Assembly: GCF_003347595.2 (NCBI RefSeq) | Contig: NZ_QCZK02000029.1 | Span: 1 to 64,000, forward strand | DNA from: Botryobacter ruber | GTDB lineage: Bacteria; Bacteroidota; Bacteroidia; Cytophagales; Hymenobacteraceae | Length of the DNA: 64,000 nt | Direction: 5' to 3' | Shown: positions 47,181-57,231 of the stretch, piece by piece | How positions within the stretch are numbered: position 1 is the first letter of the stretch | How the letters are laid out: every line of letters starts with the position of its first letter | Translations under genes and position numbers: made by a program | Notes under the pieces: model-generated | Databases searched by the model: none | What the model was told of the DNA's origin: nothing | What the model saw: only the letters and a program-made list of their open reading frames with translations

Positions 47181-50100
47181 ATGATAACTTCATTACTAAA
47201 AAGTAAGTGGGGGGTCCTGTTTTGTGCCAGTATGCTTTATCATGGGAATGCTCTTTCCTATGATAATACGCACAAGATGGATATCTCCTCAAATGCGGCA
47301 TACCGAAATGGCGGTAATAGCAGGCCGGAAGAAGATATTTTCAAAATTAAACCCGCTCAGAACCAAACCAAAAAGCAGGTAAGAGGAACCATTAGTGATG
47401 AAACCGGGCCTATACCTGGTGCAGCAGTATTTCTTAAAAGCAATCCAAGCGTTGGTACTGCCACCGACATGGATGGTAAATTTGTGCTGGAAGTACCCGA
47501 AGGGGATGTTGTGTTGGTGGTGAAAAGTGTGGGGTATGAGCAAATGGAAATTCGTACAGGAGGTAAAACTGTATTAGCACCAATAGTCCTTACTACTTCA
47601 GCCAAAGTGCTCGACGAAGCGGTAGTAGTGGCGTTTGGTGTTCAGAAGAAAGAATCTGTAGTTAGCTCTATCACAACCATTAGGCCCACAGAACTGAAGG
47701 TGCCTTCGAGTAACTTAACGACTGCCCTTGCAGGTCGGTTGGCAGGTGTTATTGCCTACCAGCGTAGTGGTGAGCCAGGTCGCGATAATGCCGAATTCTT
47801 CATTCGTGGGGCAACTACTTTCGGTTACAAAATGGATCCGCTGATCCTGATCGATAACATGGAGTATACCACCACCGATCTTGCCCGTTTAACGCCGGAT
47901 GATATCGAAAGCTTTTCTATTCTGAAAGATGCTTCTGCCAATGCGCTTTATGGTGCACGGGGTGCAAATGGTGTAATTCTGATCACGACCAAACAGGGTA
48001 AAGAAGGCAAGCCGAAAATTAACCTGCGCTTCGAGAACTCCTTATCTACTCCTACCCGCCAAGTAGAATTGGCCGATCCTATCACTTATATGGAGCTGCA
48101 TAACCAAGCTTGGACTACGCGGAATCCTTATGAGGCTCCTCCCTATACGCAAAGCAAAATTGATAATACCAAATCTGGTATTAATCCGGTTGCATTCCCT
48201 GCTGTAGACTGGCAAAATGAACTGTTAAGGCAACAGGTAATGAACCAGCGCTTTAACTTTAACATGAGTGGAGGGGGGAAAATTGCAACCTATTATGTAG
48301 CCGGTGCGCTGAATAAAGACAATGGTAATCTTAAAGTTGATAACCGTAATAACTTCAACAATAACATCGACCTTAAGAACTACAACCTGCGATCCAATGT
48401 GCAGATAAATGTAGCAAAAGGAACTAGGCTAGGCGTACGCTTAAATGGAAACTTTGATGATTATACCGGGCCAATCGATGGCGGTACAGGTATATACAAT
48501 AAAATAATGCGAACAAGCCCTGTATTGTTTAGACCATATTATGATTATAATGAAGAATCAGGTGGAACCTCCAAGCACATCATGTTTGGTAATTCAAGCG
48601 ATGGCAAATTCCTGAATCCTTATGCTGATATGGTGAAGGGATACAAAGAAGAATCAAGATCATTGATGGTGGCACAAATTGAGTTAGATCAGGATCTGGC
48701 ATTTATAACTCCAGGTCTTAAGCTAAACGCGATGACTAACGTGAATCGTAAATCAAATTTTGACTTAGTCCGTTCATTCGTTCCATTCCTCTACAGTGCC
48801 GGCAGTTATGATAAAGTGAATAATACTTATCGATTAAGGTTAATTAATGAAGGACCACCGAACCAAGGCGGAGGAACGGATTATCTGGAATATGATGAGG
48901 GCAATGGCAGTAAGAATGTTGACGCAGTGTTTCATTTTCAGTCTGCTTTAAATTATAGCCGCACCATCAATGAGAAACACTCGCTTGGCGGTACCACCGT
49001 GTTGCTCATGAACTCCAGGCTCACTCCTAATGCAAAAACGCTGCAGGCATCTTTGCCGGCTCGTAACTTTGGTATATCCGGAAGGTTTACATATGGATAT
49101 GATAACCGTTATTTTGCCGAATTCAACTTCGGGTACAATGGTTCAGAGCGTTTTAATAAAGCAGAGCGCTTTGGCTTCTTTCCTTCTGCAGGGGTAGCAT
49201 GGCAGATTTCCAATGAGAAGTTCTTTGAGCCACTCCGTTACACAGTTCACAACCTGAAAATAAGAGGTAACTACGGCCTGGTAGGAAACGATGCTATCGG
49301 TACTGCAGACGAAAGGTTCTTCTATCTGTCTGAAGTTAACATGGACAACAGCTCGTACGGAGCAACATTCGGTACTTTCGGTGGTTATTCCAGAAATGGT
49401 ATTTCTGTAAACCGATATGCTAATCCTTTGGTAACATGGGAAACAGCTGCAAACTCTACTATCGGTCTGGAAATAGGTCTGTGGAATAAACTGGACATTA
49501 TTGCAGAGTACTTTCATGAAGAGCGATCTAATATCCTGATGACCAGATCATCAATCCCGCAGACACTGGGCTTGCAAAGTATCCCTAAAGCCAATGTGGG
49601 AAAAGCCAGATCAAGATCTTATGAATTGCAGCTAAACTACAATGAAGCTATCGGTAATGATATTGTCATTTCCATGCGCGGTAACTTTACCTTTGCCCGA
49701 AACATATTCAAGCATTACGAAGAACCTGCTTACAATGAACCATGGCTATATAAGGTAGGGCATTCTACATCACAGCAGTGGGGTTATATAGCCGAACGTT
49801 TATTTGTGGATGATGAAGAAGTAAGAAGCTCTCCAACACAAGCTTTTGGTAATCAACCTACCTTGGGAGGTGACATCAAATTCAAAGATATTAACGGTGA
49901 CGGAGTAATAACATCACTGGACCAGGTGCCAATTGGTTTCCCCACCCGGCCTGAGATTGTTTACGGATTCGGTCCTGCTATATCTTACAAAAACTTCGAC
50001 ATTAATTTCTTCATGCAAGGTTCAGCCAGATCATCCTTCTGGATAGATCCTGTAGCCACTGCCCCCTTTGTAGATCCGGTGGGAAATTCAAATGTCAGAC

Positions 50101-50459
50101 TTCAGAATCAACTACTGCAGGCGTATGCAGACAACCATTGGTCTGAGGAGAACAGAGATTTATATGCCCTTTGGCCACGCCTGAGCGCAAACCCGATGGC
50201 AGGAACGAACAATGCCCAGCGTAGCACCTGGTTTATGCGCGACGGCTCATTCCTGCGCTTAAAACAAGTAGAGGCTGGTTATACCTTCCCTAAAAGGATT
50301 ACAGATAAATTCAAAATGACCAACTTAAGAATTTACGGCACTGCCACCAACCTGCTCACCTTTAGCAAATTTAAGTTATGGGATGTAGAGATGGCCGGTA
50401 ATGGCTTAGGGTATCCTGTACAAAGGGTATTAAACCTCGGTTTGATGGTAGGATTTTAA
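47181..50459 (+). CDS. SusC/RagA-type TonB-dependent outer-membrane transporter
   Basis: Imports oligosaccharides or peptides across the outer membrane with energy from TonB. 1092 residues: signal peptide (MITSLLKSKW and a hydrophobic run to about 26), an unusual polar linker (27-65), a CarboxypepD_reg-like domain (about 66-140), the plug domain with FIRGATTFGYKMDPLILIDN and LKDASANALYGARGANGVILITT (about 155-285), and the 22-stranded barrel ending in NLGLMVGF with a terminal Phe. The SusD partner follows 10 bases later. The two genes begin a five-gene uptake locus. No N-terminal STN signalling domain is seen. Confidence 0.95.
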   Translation: MITSLLKSKWGVLFCASMLYHGNALSYDNTHKMDISSNAAYRNGGNSRPEEDIFKIKPAQNQTKKQVRGTISDETGPIPGAAVFLKSNPSVGTATDMDGKFVLEVPEGDVVLVVKSVGYEQMEIRTGGKTVLAPIVLTTSAKVLDEAVVVAFGVQKKESVVSSITTIRPTELKVPSSNLTTALAGRLAGVIAYQRSGEPGRDNAEFFIRGATTFGYKMDPLILIDNMEYTTTDLARLTPDDIESFSILKDASANALYGARGANGVILITTKQGKEGKPKINLRFENSLSTPTRQVELADPITYMELHNQAWTTRNPYEAPPYTQSKIDNTKSGINPVAFPAVDWQNELLRQQVMNQRFNFNMSGGGKIATYYVAGALNKDNGNLKVDNRNNFNNNIDLKNYNLRSNVQINVAKGTRLGVRLNGNFDDYTGPIDGGTGIYNKIMRTSPVLFRPYYDYNEESGGTSKHIMFGNSSDGKFLNPYADMVKGYKEESRSLMVAQIELDQDLAFITPGLKLNAMTNVNRKSNFDLVRSFVPFLYSAGSYDKVNNTYRLRLINEGPPNQGGGTDYLEYDEGNGSKNVDAVFHFQSALNYSRTINEKHSLGGTTVLLMNSRLTPNAKTLQASLPARNFGISGRFTYGYDNRYFAEFNFGYNGSERFNKAERFGFFPSAGVAWQISNEKFFEPLRYTVHNLKIRGNYGLVGNDAIGTADERFFYLSEVNMDNSSYGATFGTFGGYSRNGISVNRYANPLVTWETAANSTIGLEIGLWNKLDIIAEYFHEERSNILMTRSSIPQTLGLQSIPKANVGKARSRSYELQLNYNEAIGNDIVISMRGNFTFARNIFKHYEEPAYNEPWLYKVGHSTSQQWGYIAERLFVDDEEVRSSPTQAFGNQPTLGGDIKFKDINGDGVITSLDQVPIGFPTRPEIVYGFGPAISYKNFDINFFMQGSARSSFWIDPVATAPFVDPVGNSNVRLQNQLLQAYADNHWSEENRDLYALWPRLSANPMAGTNNAQRSTWFMRDGSFLRLKQVEAGYTFPKRITDKFKMTNLRIYGTATNLLTFSKFKLWDVEMAGNGLGYPVQRVLNLGLMVGF

Positions 50460-50469
50460 AAGAAATTTT

Positions 50470-52410
50470 ATGAAAAGAATTACTAAAATTACACTGGTAC
50501 TTGCGTTTTTAGGTGTAACATCCTCTTGTGATAAATACCTGGATGTTATCCCGGATAACGTACCCACTATCGATAATGCCTTTAATTTAAGGGCTTCTGC
50601 TGAAAGGTATTTATTTACCTGTTACTCTTACATGCCCCGTCACGGGCACTTCAATACGAATCCTGCATTTCATGCAGCAGATGAGGTGTGGCATGCTACT
50701 CCCCCAATGGATGTGAACACTGATATCTACAGTATCGCACAGGGGCTACAGAACGTGTCGAACCCATTCGGCAACTACTGGAGTGGTGAAAGGCAGGGCA
50801 GACCTCTGTTCCAGGGGCTCCGCGACTGCAATATTTTTCTGGAAAACATAGGCAAAGTAGACGAGAAAGAACTGCAACCCTGGGAAAGAGAGAGATGGAA
50901 AGCGGAAGTTAAATTCCTGAAAGCCTATTATCATTTCTATTTAATGCGGATGTATGGTCCAATTCCGATAATCAGGGAAAACCTGCCCATTTCGGCAAGC
51001 CCGGAAGAGGTAAAAGTCTACCGGGAGCCGGTAGATGAAGTGGTGAAATACATCGTGGAACTACTGGACGAGATATATGCAAGCGAAAGTTTGCCGGAGT
51101 CTTTAGCAGGTACAGAAACTTCTGAATACGGAAGAATTACAAGACCTATTGTGTTGGCTCTAAAAGCAAAGGTGTTGGTAACAGCCGCAAGTCCTTTATT
51201 TAATGGCAATCCGGAGTATGGCAATTTAAAAGATAACCGGGGAGTGCAGCTTTTTAATCCTGTTTATCAACAGAAAAAATGGGAAGATGCTGCGGCAGCC
51301 TGCAAGGAAGCCATCGATTATTGCCATGCACAAGGCTACAGGTTACATACTTTCCCGGGAGCCAATAGCTATGTGCTTAATGACACGATTAAAACACAGC
51401 TCGATTTCCGGACAGCGTTAACTACCAGAGAAAATAATCCGGAAGTCATCTGGGCGAATACCATCAGTCGTGCTGATGTGAACATGCAGCGTTGGTCTAT
51501 GCCTATCATCGGGCCTAATGCAACCAGCGGTTCGGGGCCAAAAGGTATACTGGGGCCAACCCTGAAAATGGCAGAAATGTTCTATACCGACAAAGGTTTG
51601 CCAATTACCCACGACAAGACCTGGGAATTTAACGAGCGTTATGCACTTAAAACTTCCGAAGATGAAAATAAATACCATGTGAAGTTAGGCGAAGAGACTG
51701 TAAAGCTTCACTTCAACAGGGAGGAACGCTTTTACGCCAGTATTGGGTTTGACAGGGGCATCTGGTATGGCAATTGGCAAAACAATTATGATGTTACAAA
51801 ACCGCTGCTTTATGTGCAGGGCCGAAAAGGAGAAATCTCTGCAAGGCAGGGTATCAGTAATTTCTCTGCCACCAGTTATTACATTAAAAAGCTGGTAAAC
51901 ATCGAAACCTTTGCTGCTGCTAATGATGGTAACATAACCAGTAACATACAAACTTATCCATGGCCGGAATTTAGGCTGGCAGATTTGTACCTGATGTATT
52001 CCGAAGCCTTGAATGAGGTAAATGGCTATAGCACAGAAACAACCGAATGGATAAACCGTGTGCGCGAACGAGCCGGTGTGCCATCAGTTGAGGAGGCCTG
52101 GGACCAGTATTCCATACAGCCGGGTTATTACAAATCCAAAGAAAACTTAAGAGAAATAATTCAGCAGGAGCGTGCTATTGAACTTATGTTTGAAGGACAC
52201 AGAGCCTGGGACCTGAGAAGATGGAAAAAAGCGCATCAGGCCTTAAACCAGCCTGTTAGAGGTTGGGATATTCTTCAGGAGAATGCTACTGCTTTCTACA
52301 GGCCTGTGCTGCTTTATAACCAGCGCTTTACCATGAATCAGTATTTGTGGCCGATAAAGCTTGAAGAAATGCAGAAGAATACGAACCTGGTACAAAACCC
52401 GGGATGGTAG
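50470..52410 (+). CDS. SusD/RagB-type nutrient-binding lipoprotein
   Basis: Surface lipoprotein that closes over SusC and captures the ligand. 646 residues, with lipobox GVTSSC (Cys20). SusD-like N-terminal domain text includes AERYLFTCYSYMPRHG and LKAYYHFYLMRMYGPIPII; the C-terminal domain has YLMYSEALNEVNG, INRVRERAGVP and IELMFEGHRAWDLRRWK, all standard RagB/SusD signatures. It is longer than many SusD proteins. Ligand unknown. Confidence 0.95.
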   Translation: MKRITKITLVLAFLGVTSSCDKYLDVIPDNVPTIDNAFNLRASAERYLFTCYSYMPRHGHFNTNPAFHAADEVWHATPPMDVNTDIYSIAQGLQNVSNPFGNYWSGERQGRPLFQGLRDCNIFLENIGKVDEKELQPWERERWKAEVKFLKAYYHFYLMRMYGPIPIIRENLPISASPEEVKVYREPVDEVVKYIVELLDEIYASESLPESLAGTETSEYGRITRPIVLALKAKVLVTAASPLFNGNPEYGNLKDNRGVQLFNPVYQQKKWEDAAAACKEAIDYCHAQGYRLHTFPGANSYVLNDTIKTQLDFRTALTTRENNPEVIWANTISRADVNMQRWSMPIIGPNATSGSGPKGILGPTLKMAEMFYTDKGLPITHDKTWEFNERYALKTSEDENKYHVKLGEETVKLHFNREERFYASIGFDRGIWYGNWQNNYDVTKPLLYVQGRKGEISARQGISNFSATSYYIKKLVNIETFAAANDGNITSNIQTYPWPEFRLADLYLMYSEALNEVNGYSTETTEWINRVRERAGVPSVEEAWDQYSIQPGYYKSKENLREIIQQERAIELMFEGHRAWDLRRWKKAHQALNQPVRGWDILQENATAFYRPVLLYNQRFTMNQYLWPIKLEEMQKNTNLVQNPGW

Positions 52411-52434
52411 TTGTAAAAATTTAATTTGACACAG

Positions 52435-53700
52435 ATGAAAAATATAAAGTTTATTTTGTCACTCTTCTTGCTTGCGTCCATAACCTTTTATGGATGTGAG
52501 GAGGAATTCATGGAACCTCTTGATAAAGATGGTACTACCACACTTGGCAAAGCCCCTGGCCCAATCTCAGAACCGATTGTGGAAAATACTTCCGGTGGAG
52601 CCAAGATCACCTATGCTTTGCCTAATGATCCCAGCCTGCTTTATGTGAAGGCTGTCTATGAGAGGAACGGTAAAACCGTAGAATCAAAGGCTTCTTATTT
52701 CAGAAACTTTCTTTATGTGGAAGGATTAGGCGATACCAATCCACGAGAGGTGAAACTGTATGCTGTAAGCCGTGCGGAGAAAGCCTCTTCGCCCATATCT
52801 GTTACTGTTACTCCTTTAACTCCACCACATAAAACTGTGTTGTCATCACTAGACATCAGGGAGTCTTTTGGTGGTATGGTCGTAGATTTTCTGAATCCCG
52901 CTTCAACAGTTGAAAAGGTTAATGATGTTGTTATCCAGGTACTAAGATGGGATACGGCGCTTAATGAATGGACCGAGGTAGATGCTCATTATACGGGTTT
53001 GCCTGATGGCCGTTTTTCTGTACGTGGTCTTGAAGCAGTGGAGACTAAGTTCGGCTTCTTTGTAAGAGATAAATGGGGAAATTATTCAGATACACTTGAA
53101 CAGGTGATGACCCCGATATACGAGGAAGAAATTGACGGTACAAAATTCTCTTATGAGAGAGGTAAACATCCAGTTCCTCAGGTTTCACCACTTCCTATTG
53201 GTGGCACACCGGTAGCGGAGCCTGGTAACCTTGGCTCATGGCCCTTTGACAGAATGTTTGACGGGAATATCGGAAATAATGGCTTCCACTCTAATGAAAG
53301 AAATCCGCAGCCAGCCTGGTTTGCATTTGATATGAAGCAGCCTATTCGTTTAAGCCGCTATAAGGTATGGCAGCGTATGCACGACAATAACAGTACTTAC
53401 TTCTATAATCATGGCAACCCGCATGAATGGGAATTATGGGGCACTAATACACCAGACGACCCTACAAGTTGGGTAAGACTGGACCACCAGATTATGGTGA
53501 AGCCTTCAGGTCTGCCTTTAGGACAACTAAGTACTGATGATGTGGAAATAGCACGTTCAGGGCATGAATACGAGTTTCCGCTCGATGTGCCTGCTGTACG
53601 GTACATTGCCTGGAAGCATATTGACAGCTGGTCTGCTGTAGGAGGCGCTACTGGTCACCTTCATATTTCAGAATTAAGATTCTGGGGCCAAAAACAATAA
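52435..53700 (+). CDS. Surface lipoprotein with DUF4959/DUF5000-type domains
   Basis: 421 residues. ATG 52435 is chosen; a TTG nine bases earlier is in frame. The lipobox is TFYGC (Cys21). Residues about 25-120 look like the DUF4959 beta-sandwich, the middle like DUF5126, and residues about 270-421 (WPFDRMFDGNIGNNGFHSN, AWFAFDMKQPIRLSRYKVW, HEWELWGTN, RYIAWKHIDSW, HISELRFWG) like the DUF5000/discoidin-type carbohydrate-binding fold. Such proteins accompany SusCD pairs and are thought to bind glycans at the surface. Domain names are from memory of such loci. 24 bases after susD. Confidence 0.85.
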   Translation: MKNIKFILSLFLLASITFYGCEEEFMEPLDKDGTTTLGKAPGPISEPIVENTSGGAKITYALPNDPSLLYVKAVYERNGKTVESKASYFRNFLYVEGLGDTNPREVKLYAVSRAEKASSPISVTVTPLTPPHKTVLSSLDIRESFGGMVVDFLNPASTVEKVNDVVIQVLRWDTALNEWTEVDAHYTGLPDGRFSVRGLEAVETKFGFFVRDKWGNYSDTLEQVMTPIYEEEIDGTKFSYERGKHPVPQVSPLPIGGTPVAEPGNLGSWPFDRMFDGNIGNNGFHSNERNPQPAWFAFDMKQPIRLSRYKVWQRMHDNNSTYFYNHGNPHEWELWGTNTPDDPTSWVRLDHQIMVKPSGLPLGQLSTDDVEIARSGHEYEFPLDVPAVRYIAWKHIDSWSAVGGATGHLHISELRFWGQKQ

Positions 53701-53723
53701 CGTCAACTAAAAAGGAACTTATT

Positions 53724-54926
53724 ATGAAGATTAGCCAATATTTAAAAAGTAGTTTTATTCTTTTTTTCGCAGGAGGCCTTCTGGCTTCCTGCGAATTAGA
53801 CCCTGCCCACGAGGAATTCCTCAATAGGGATGAGGTTGTTTATGTAGGGAAGCCTGAAGCATTGACGTCCTATGCCGGTAACCACAGAAATAAGCTCAGC
53901 TGGCTTTTGGTATCTGATACAAAAATCAATAAAGCCAAAATTTACTGGAACAATCCGGCTCTGGCAGAAGGTGACACTCCTATTGAAGGTCAGCGTAACC
54001 CCGGTAGGGACTCTCTTATAATAGACATTGACAGAACCGCCGGAACTCAGGCAATGGACATTGTAATTGACAGGCTGAGAGAGGGCGTTTATACTTTCGA
54101 AGTTTATACTTTCGATAAGGATAAAAATTCTTCTATCAGAACAGAGGCTATAGGAGAAGTTTATGGCAATACCTACCAAAGTTCTATATCGAACAGACCA
54201 TTAAACAGAGCCGAGTATTTTCCTAAAACAAAGAAAGTAGCCCTTAGCTGGTTTGGTGTATCGCAGCAGGCAGTGATTATGGATGTAGAGTATACGGATA
54301 TTTCGGGTGCGCAAAAAACGATGCATATCACAAAGGTTCCTGATCCGAAAGACTCCAGAAAACCCCACCTTTTTGTGGAATCAGATACCATTCCCAATTT
54401 TAAAGCGGGTACTACGTTCAGGTTCAGAACAGGGTATTTGCCTGCTCCTGCTGCAATTGATACCTTCTATACTGCTTATACTGAGGTAGAAACGGAAGAG
54501 CCTTACGAAGAGCCTCCAGTACCTGAAAACCTTGCCTTAGGAAAAAATGTTGAGAAGAGTAGCGATAGCAGCTCAGGCCGTGCATCGAATATAGTGGATG
54601 GCGATCGTACTTCCATGTGGCAACCATTAAGCGGAGATCGTTCTGATCTGAATACCTGGGTATCCATAGATCTAGAGACCCCACAGGAGTTTAATGAAAT
54701 TGTTTTATTTTACTCAAAAGATCCACATAGGGTAACAGCATACGAAATTCTGTATTCGGATGATAACGAGAACTGGCAGGTTGCTTATGCAAAAGCTTCT
54801 GCTGCGACAAGTGAAGAGCTAATACAGTTTCCTAAAATAACAGCTCGTTATGTAAAGTTGAGCCAAACATTAGACAGTTCAGGTGCAAACGTAAACCTTG
54901 CTGAATTCGAGGTTTGGAATAAGTAA
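53724..54926 (+). CDS. Lipoprotein with DUF4998 and F5/8 type C domains
   Basis: 400 residues with lipobox GLLASC (Cys23). Residues about 35-265 match the DUF4998 pattern (GNHRNKLSWLLVSDTKINKAKIYW, VYGNTYQSSISNRPL, FYTAYTEVETEEP). Residues about 270-400 form a discoidin (F5/8 type C) jelly roll: NLALGKNVEKSSDSSSGRAS, NIVDGDRTSMWQP, WVSIDLETPQEFNEIVLFYS, RYVKLSQT and LAEFEVWNK. Likely a cell-surface glycan-binding protein. It shares its DUF4998-type half with the next gene, which suggests duplication followed by different C-termini. Confidence 0.85.
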   Translation: MKISQYLKSSFILFFAGGLLASCELDPAHEEFLNRDEVVYVGKPEALTSYAGNHRNKLSWLLVSDTKINKAKIYWNNPALAEGDTPIEGQRNPGRDSLIIDIDRTAGTQAMDIVIDRLREGVYTFEVYTFDKDKNSSIRTEAIGEVYGNTYQSSISNRPLNRAEYFPKTKKVALSWFGVSQQAVIMDVEYTDISGAQKTMHITKVPDPKDSRKPHLFVESDTIPNFKAGTTFRFRTGYLPAPAAIDTFYTAYTEVETEEPYEEPPVPENLALGKNVEKSSDSSSGRASNIVDGDRTSMWQPLSGDRSDLNTWVSIDLETPQEFNEIVLFYSKDPHRVTAYEILYSDDNENWQVAYAKASAATSEELIQFPKITARYVKLSQTLDSSGANVNLAEFEVWNK

Positions 54927-54967
54927 TACCTGCAGAATCTTATAAGTAAATTTTTTGCATACTACTT

Positions 54968-55016
54968 AAAAGGCCATAAAATCCTGAAACAGTAATTTGG
55001 GTTTTATGGCCTTTTT
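54968..55016 (+). terminator. Terminator inside the first uptake locus
   Basis: A perfect 14-bp stem (AAAAGGCCATAAAA / TTTTATGGCCTTTT) with a 20-base loop is followed by T and lies between the F5/8 C gene and the lyase-like gene. The lyase-like gene is therefore expressed by read-through or from its own promoter. Confidence 0.85.
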
Positions 55017-55047
55017 ATCTCAGAAGAGCTTTGCTACTAATTCAGAT

Positions 55048-56493
55048 ATGATACGATATTTCATACTTCTAGCAGCCATCATCATTTTATCGCAAGGTTG
55101 CGGCGAAAAAGAACTCGATGCTATCGATGAAAAGGAAACATCTGTTTCGATAGAGAAAGTATCCTCCATCAGTACATTTCCGGGGAAAAACAGGGTGAAA
55201 GTGATCTGGAAAGTCGCTGATAATCCTGCCATCAAAAAATGCAGGGTTTACTGGGATGATGACCAGAAATGGATAGAAGTGCCTATAACTCCGGGAAATG
55301 TTAATTTAGAAGCAGTCATACCTGACCTGGAGGAAAAGAACCATACCTTTTCTGTTTATGCTTACGACGACAAGGGAAATGCTTCGCCTAAAGTAATTAC
55401 TAACGGACGCGCATACGGGAACGAGTACCAAAATACACTTACAAACAGGCCCCTGAAAAAAGCGGTATTCAGAGAGCAGACACCTGAGGCCTATATTGAA
55501 TGGGACAATGCAGCAGCCGGAACCCTGGGCCTGCAAGTGAAATATTTAAGTTCAGAAGCAAATGAACAAAGCTTATATATTCCTTATTCTGCTCTAAATA
55601 CTTCTTTAGCCAATTTTACACCAGGCGAATCGTTTTCTTACCGTACCTTATATGTACCAACCGTATCTTCTATAGATACCTTTTATACCGCCTACGAAAG
55701 CATAAAAGTAGACCCGCTGCCCGTAGATAATTTAAGCAACTACAGCACCTTAGTAACATTAAACGCCAGTGGAGCCGGCAATGTGTACGAGCAGTTTAAG
55801 ACTGCCTGGGGTAGCAATGCCGAGGAAACGCCCGATTGCAGGCATCCGCAGTTCGGACAGCATATCTCTGAAGAACACAACAGTGAATTAAATAAATACG
55901 TGTTTTCATTTTATGCCCATGTTACACCCGACGACGACCGTTGCAGTGCCACCGACAGGCAGCGTACAGAAGTAAAAACCCACAGCCCATCGAGAAGTAC
56001 CGTTAAAGCTTTTCTGAATGACGAAATGGTGTTCCGGTGGAAGTTCAAGCTTGCAGCAGGTTTTCAGCCCTCTTCCGGCTTCACGCACATTCACCAGATT
56101 AAAGCAGGCGATGGTACAAACGATGGCTCTCCACTGATTACCATCACGCCCCGGTATGGAAATCCGAATAAGCTGGAAATTATTCACACCGGCAACACCA
56201 GCGGCACGACACAGGGAAAAGTTAGAATTGTTAATCTGGCTCCTTTTGAAGGAGAGTGGATTGAAGCAACCGAGAAAATGAAATTCAGCTCAAACGGAAC
56301 CTATGAACTGGTTTTGAAAAGGGTAAGCGATGGAGAGGTGCTATTGACCTACAACAGCAGCAATATGGACTTCTGGCGAACAGCAGCAACCTTTATCAGG
56401 CCGAAGTGGGGGATCTACAGGAGCCTGAGTAACCAGGAGCGCCTGCGTGACGAGAAGGTGCTGTTTGCTGATTTTGAAATCGGGAAAAAGTAA
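55048..56493 (+). CDS. Lipoprotein with DUF4998 and polysaccharide lyase-like jelly roll
   Basis: 481 residues. ATG 55048 is chosen because it gives a lipoprotein signal (MIRYFILLAAIIILSQGC, Cys18); an upstream TTG in frame lies in the terminator. Residues about 30-235 are DUF4998-like. Residues about 245-481 show the motifs of the beta-jelly-roll lyase clan: RQRTEVKTHS (R-x-E), FTHIHQIKAG (the QIH-like His/Gln segment) and KWGIYRS (the K-x-G-x-Y segment). This is the layout of alginate lyase-type (PL7/PL18) and glucuronan lyase-type (PL20) enzymes. Cleavage of a uronate-containing polysaccharide by beta-elimination is likely; the substrate and family number are not settled by reading alone. 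Confidence 0.75.
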   Translation: MIRYFILLAAIIILSQGCGEKELDAIDEKETSVSIEKVSSISTFPGKNRVKVIWKVADNPAIKKCRVYWDDDQKWIEVPITPGNVNLEAVIPDLEEKNHTFSVYAYDDKGNASPKVITNGRAYGNEYQNTLTNRPLKKAVFREQTPEAYIEWDNAAAGTLGLQVKYLSSEANEQSLYIPYSALNTSLANFTPGESFSYRTLYVPTVSSIDTFYTAYESIKVDPLPVDNLSNYSTLVTLNASGAGNVYEQFKTAWGSNAEETPDCRHPQFGQHISEEHNSELNKYVFSFYAHVTPDDDRCSATDRQRTEVKTHSPSRSTVKAFLNDEMVFRWKFKLAAGFQPSSGFTHIHQIKAGDGTNDGSPLITITPRYGNPNKLEIIHTGNTSGTTQGKVRIVNLAPFEGEWIEATEKMKFSSNGTYELVLKRVSDGEVLLTYNSSNMDFWRTAATFIRPKWGIYRSLSNQERLRDEKVLFADFEIGKK

Positions 56494-57231
56494 GGCTGTC
56501 ACTGTTGTGTCACCCAAAAAATCCTTTTAATAGCTACTGTTTTTAAATCAGGTGCAGTGGCTTTGGTGGCTGGTACAGCAGAAATATTGCTTGGTAACAG
56601 GTGCTGTGAAAGAAAACAGGAGTTAATGAGTATCTCTCCTGATAAAAATATTTTCGGGAGGTGCCATTAGAACAAGCACCTCCCGTTCGTTTTTGTTGCC
56701 TACAGGTTTTAGCGTAACATAAAGAGCCTTTTCAACACAGAGGAGGCTCAGTTTATGTACATGTCTCCCTTAATGACTCGTCTGATTCGGATCGCTAAAC
56801 AAGCAAAAGTTATTAATAACCTCACAATTGTTCGTAAGTAAAATAGCATTTTTAAACAATGCATTTTTGTTTTTCTCCTGCCATAGGGTTGTATCCCCTG
56901 TTTGAACTATTATTCCCCCTTTCTTGAACGATTTTACGCACTGCTCCGGGGGGGGGAATTTCTAATATTGAAAAACCCGGAACAAAATCAGAAGAATGAT
57001 ACGGGAGAAATAAGATTCCTTAAAGTTTGGTAAATAGCGTTTTGTGTATGTGTAGTGTTTTTTATAAGTAGTGGTATTGTTGTTTGTTGTTTTAAGTGTT
57101 TTTGATGAGTTGCTCCCCGATTTCCCCGATTGCCCCCCTGCACAGGATTAAGATATTTCCGGGGAAAAACACGCCGATAGAGTTTGCAATTAATAGTGTT
57201 TATTTATTTTAATTACTAAAAATTAAGTTAC
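56494..57231. other. Control region of the second susC
   Basis: About 740 bases with no gene. An R1-like copy is at 56552-56585 (GTGCAGTGGCTTTGGTGGCT). A hairpin AGGTGCC/GGGAGGTGC-type text near 56656-56690 may end the lyase transcript. The conserved 75-bp block is at 56904-56978. A G/T-rich stretch follows at 57030-57115. Confidence 0.5.
56904..56978 (+). promoter_or_regulatory. 75-bp conserved block upstream of susC (copy 2), with G9 tract
   Basis: Second copy of the block at 46567-46641, with the same spacing between the 42-base upstream part and CTAATATTGAAAAACCC. The 16-base spacer holds a run of nine G (56948-56956). The block ends 253 bases before the susC start codon. Confidence 0.75.

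Noticed and set aside
54997..55047. Longer start (TTG 54997) for the lyase-like lipoprotein
   Set aside because: These codons lie in the terminator hairpin and would put residues before a good lipoprotein signal that begins at 55048.
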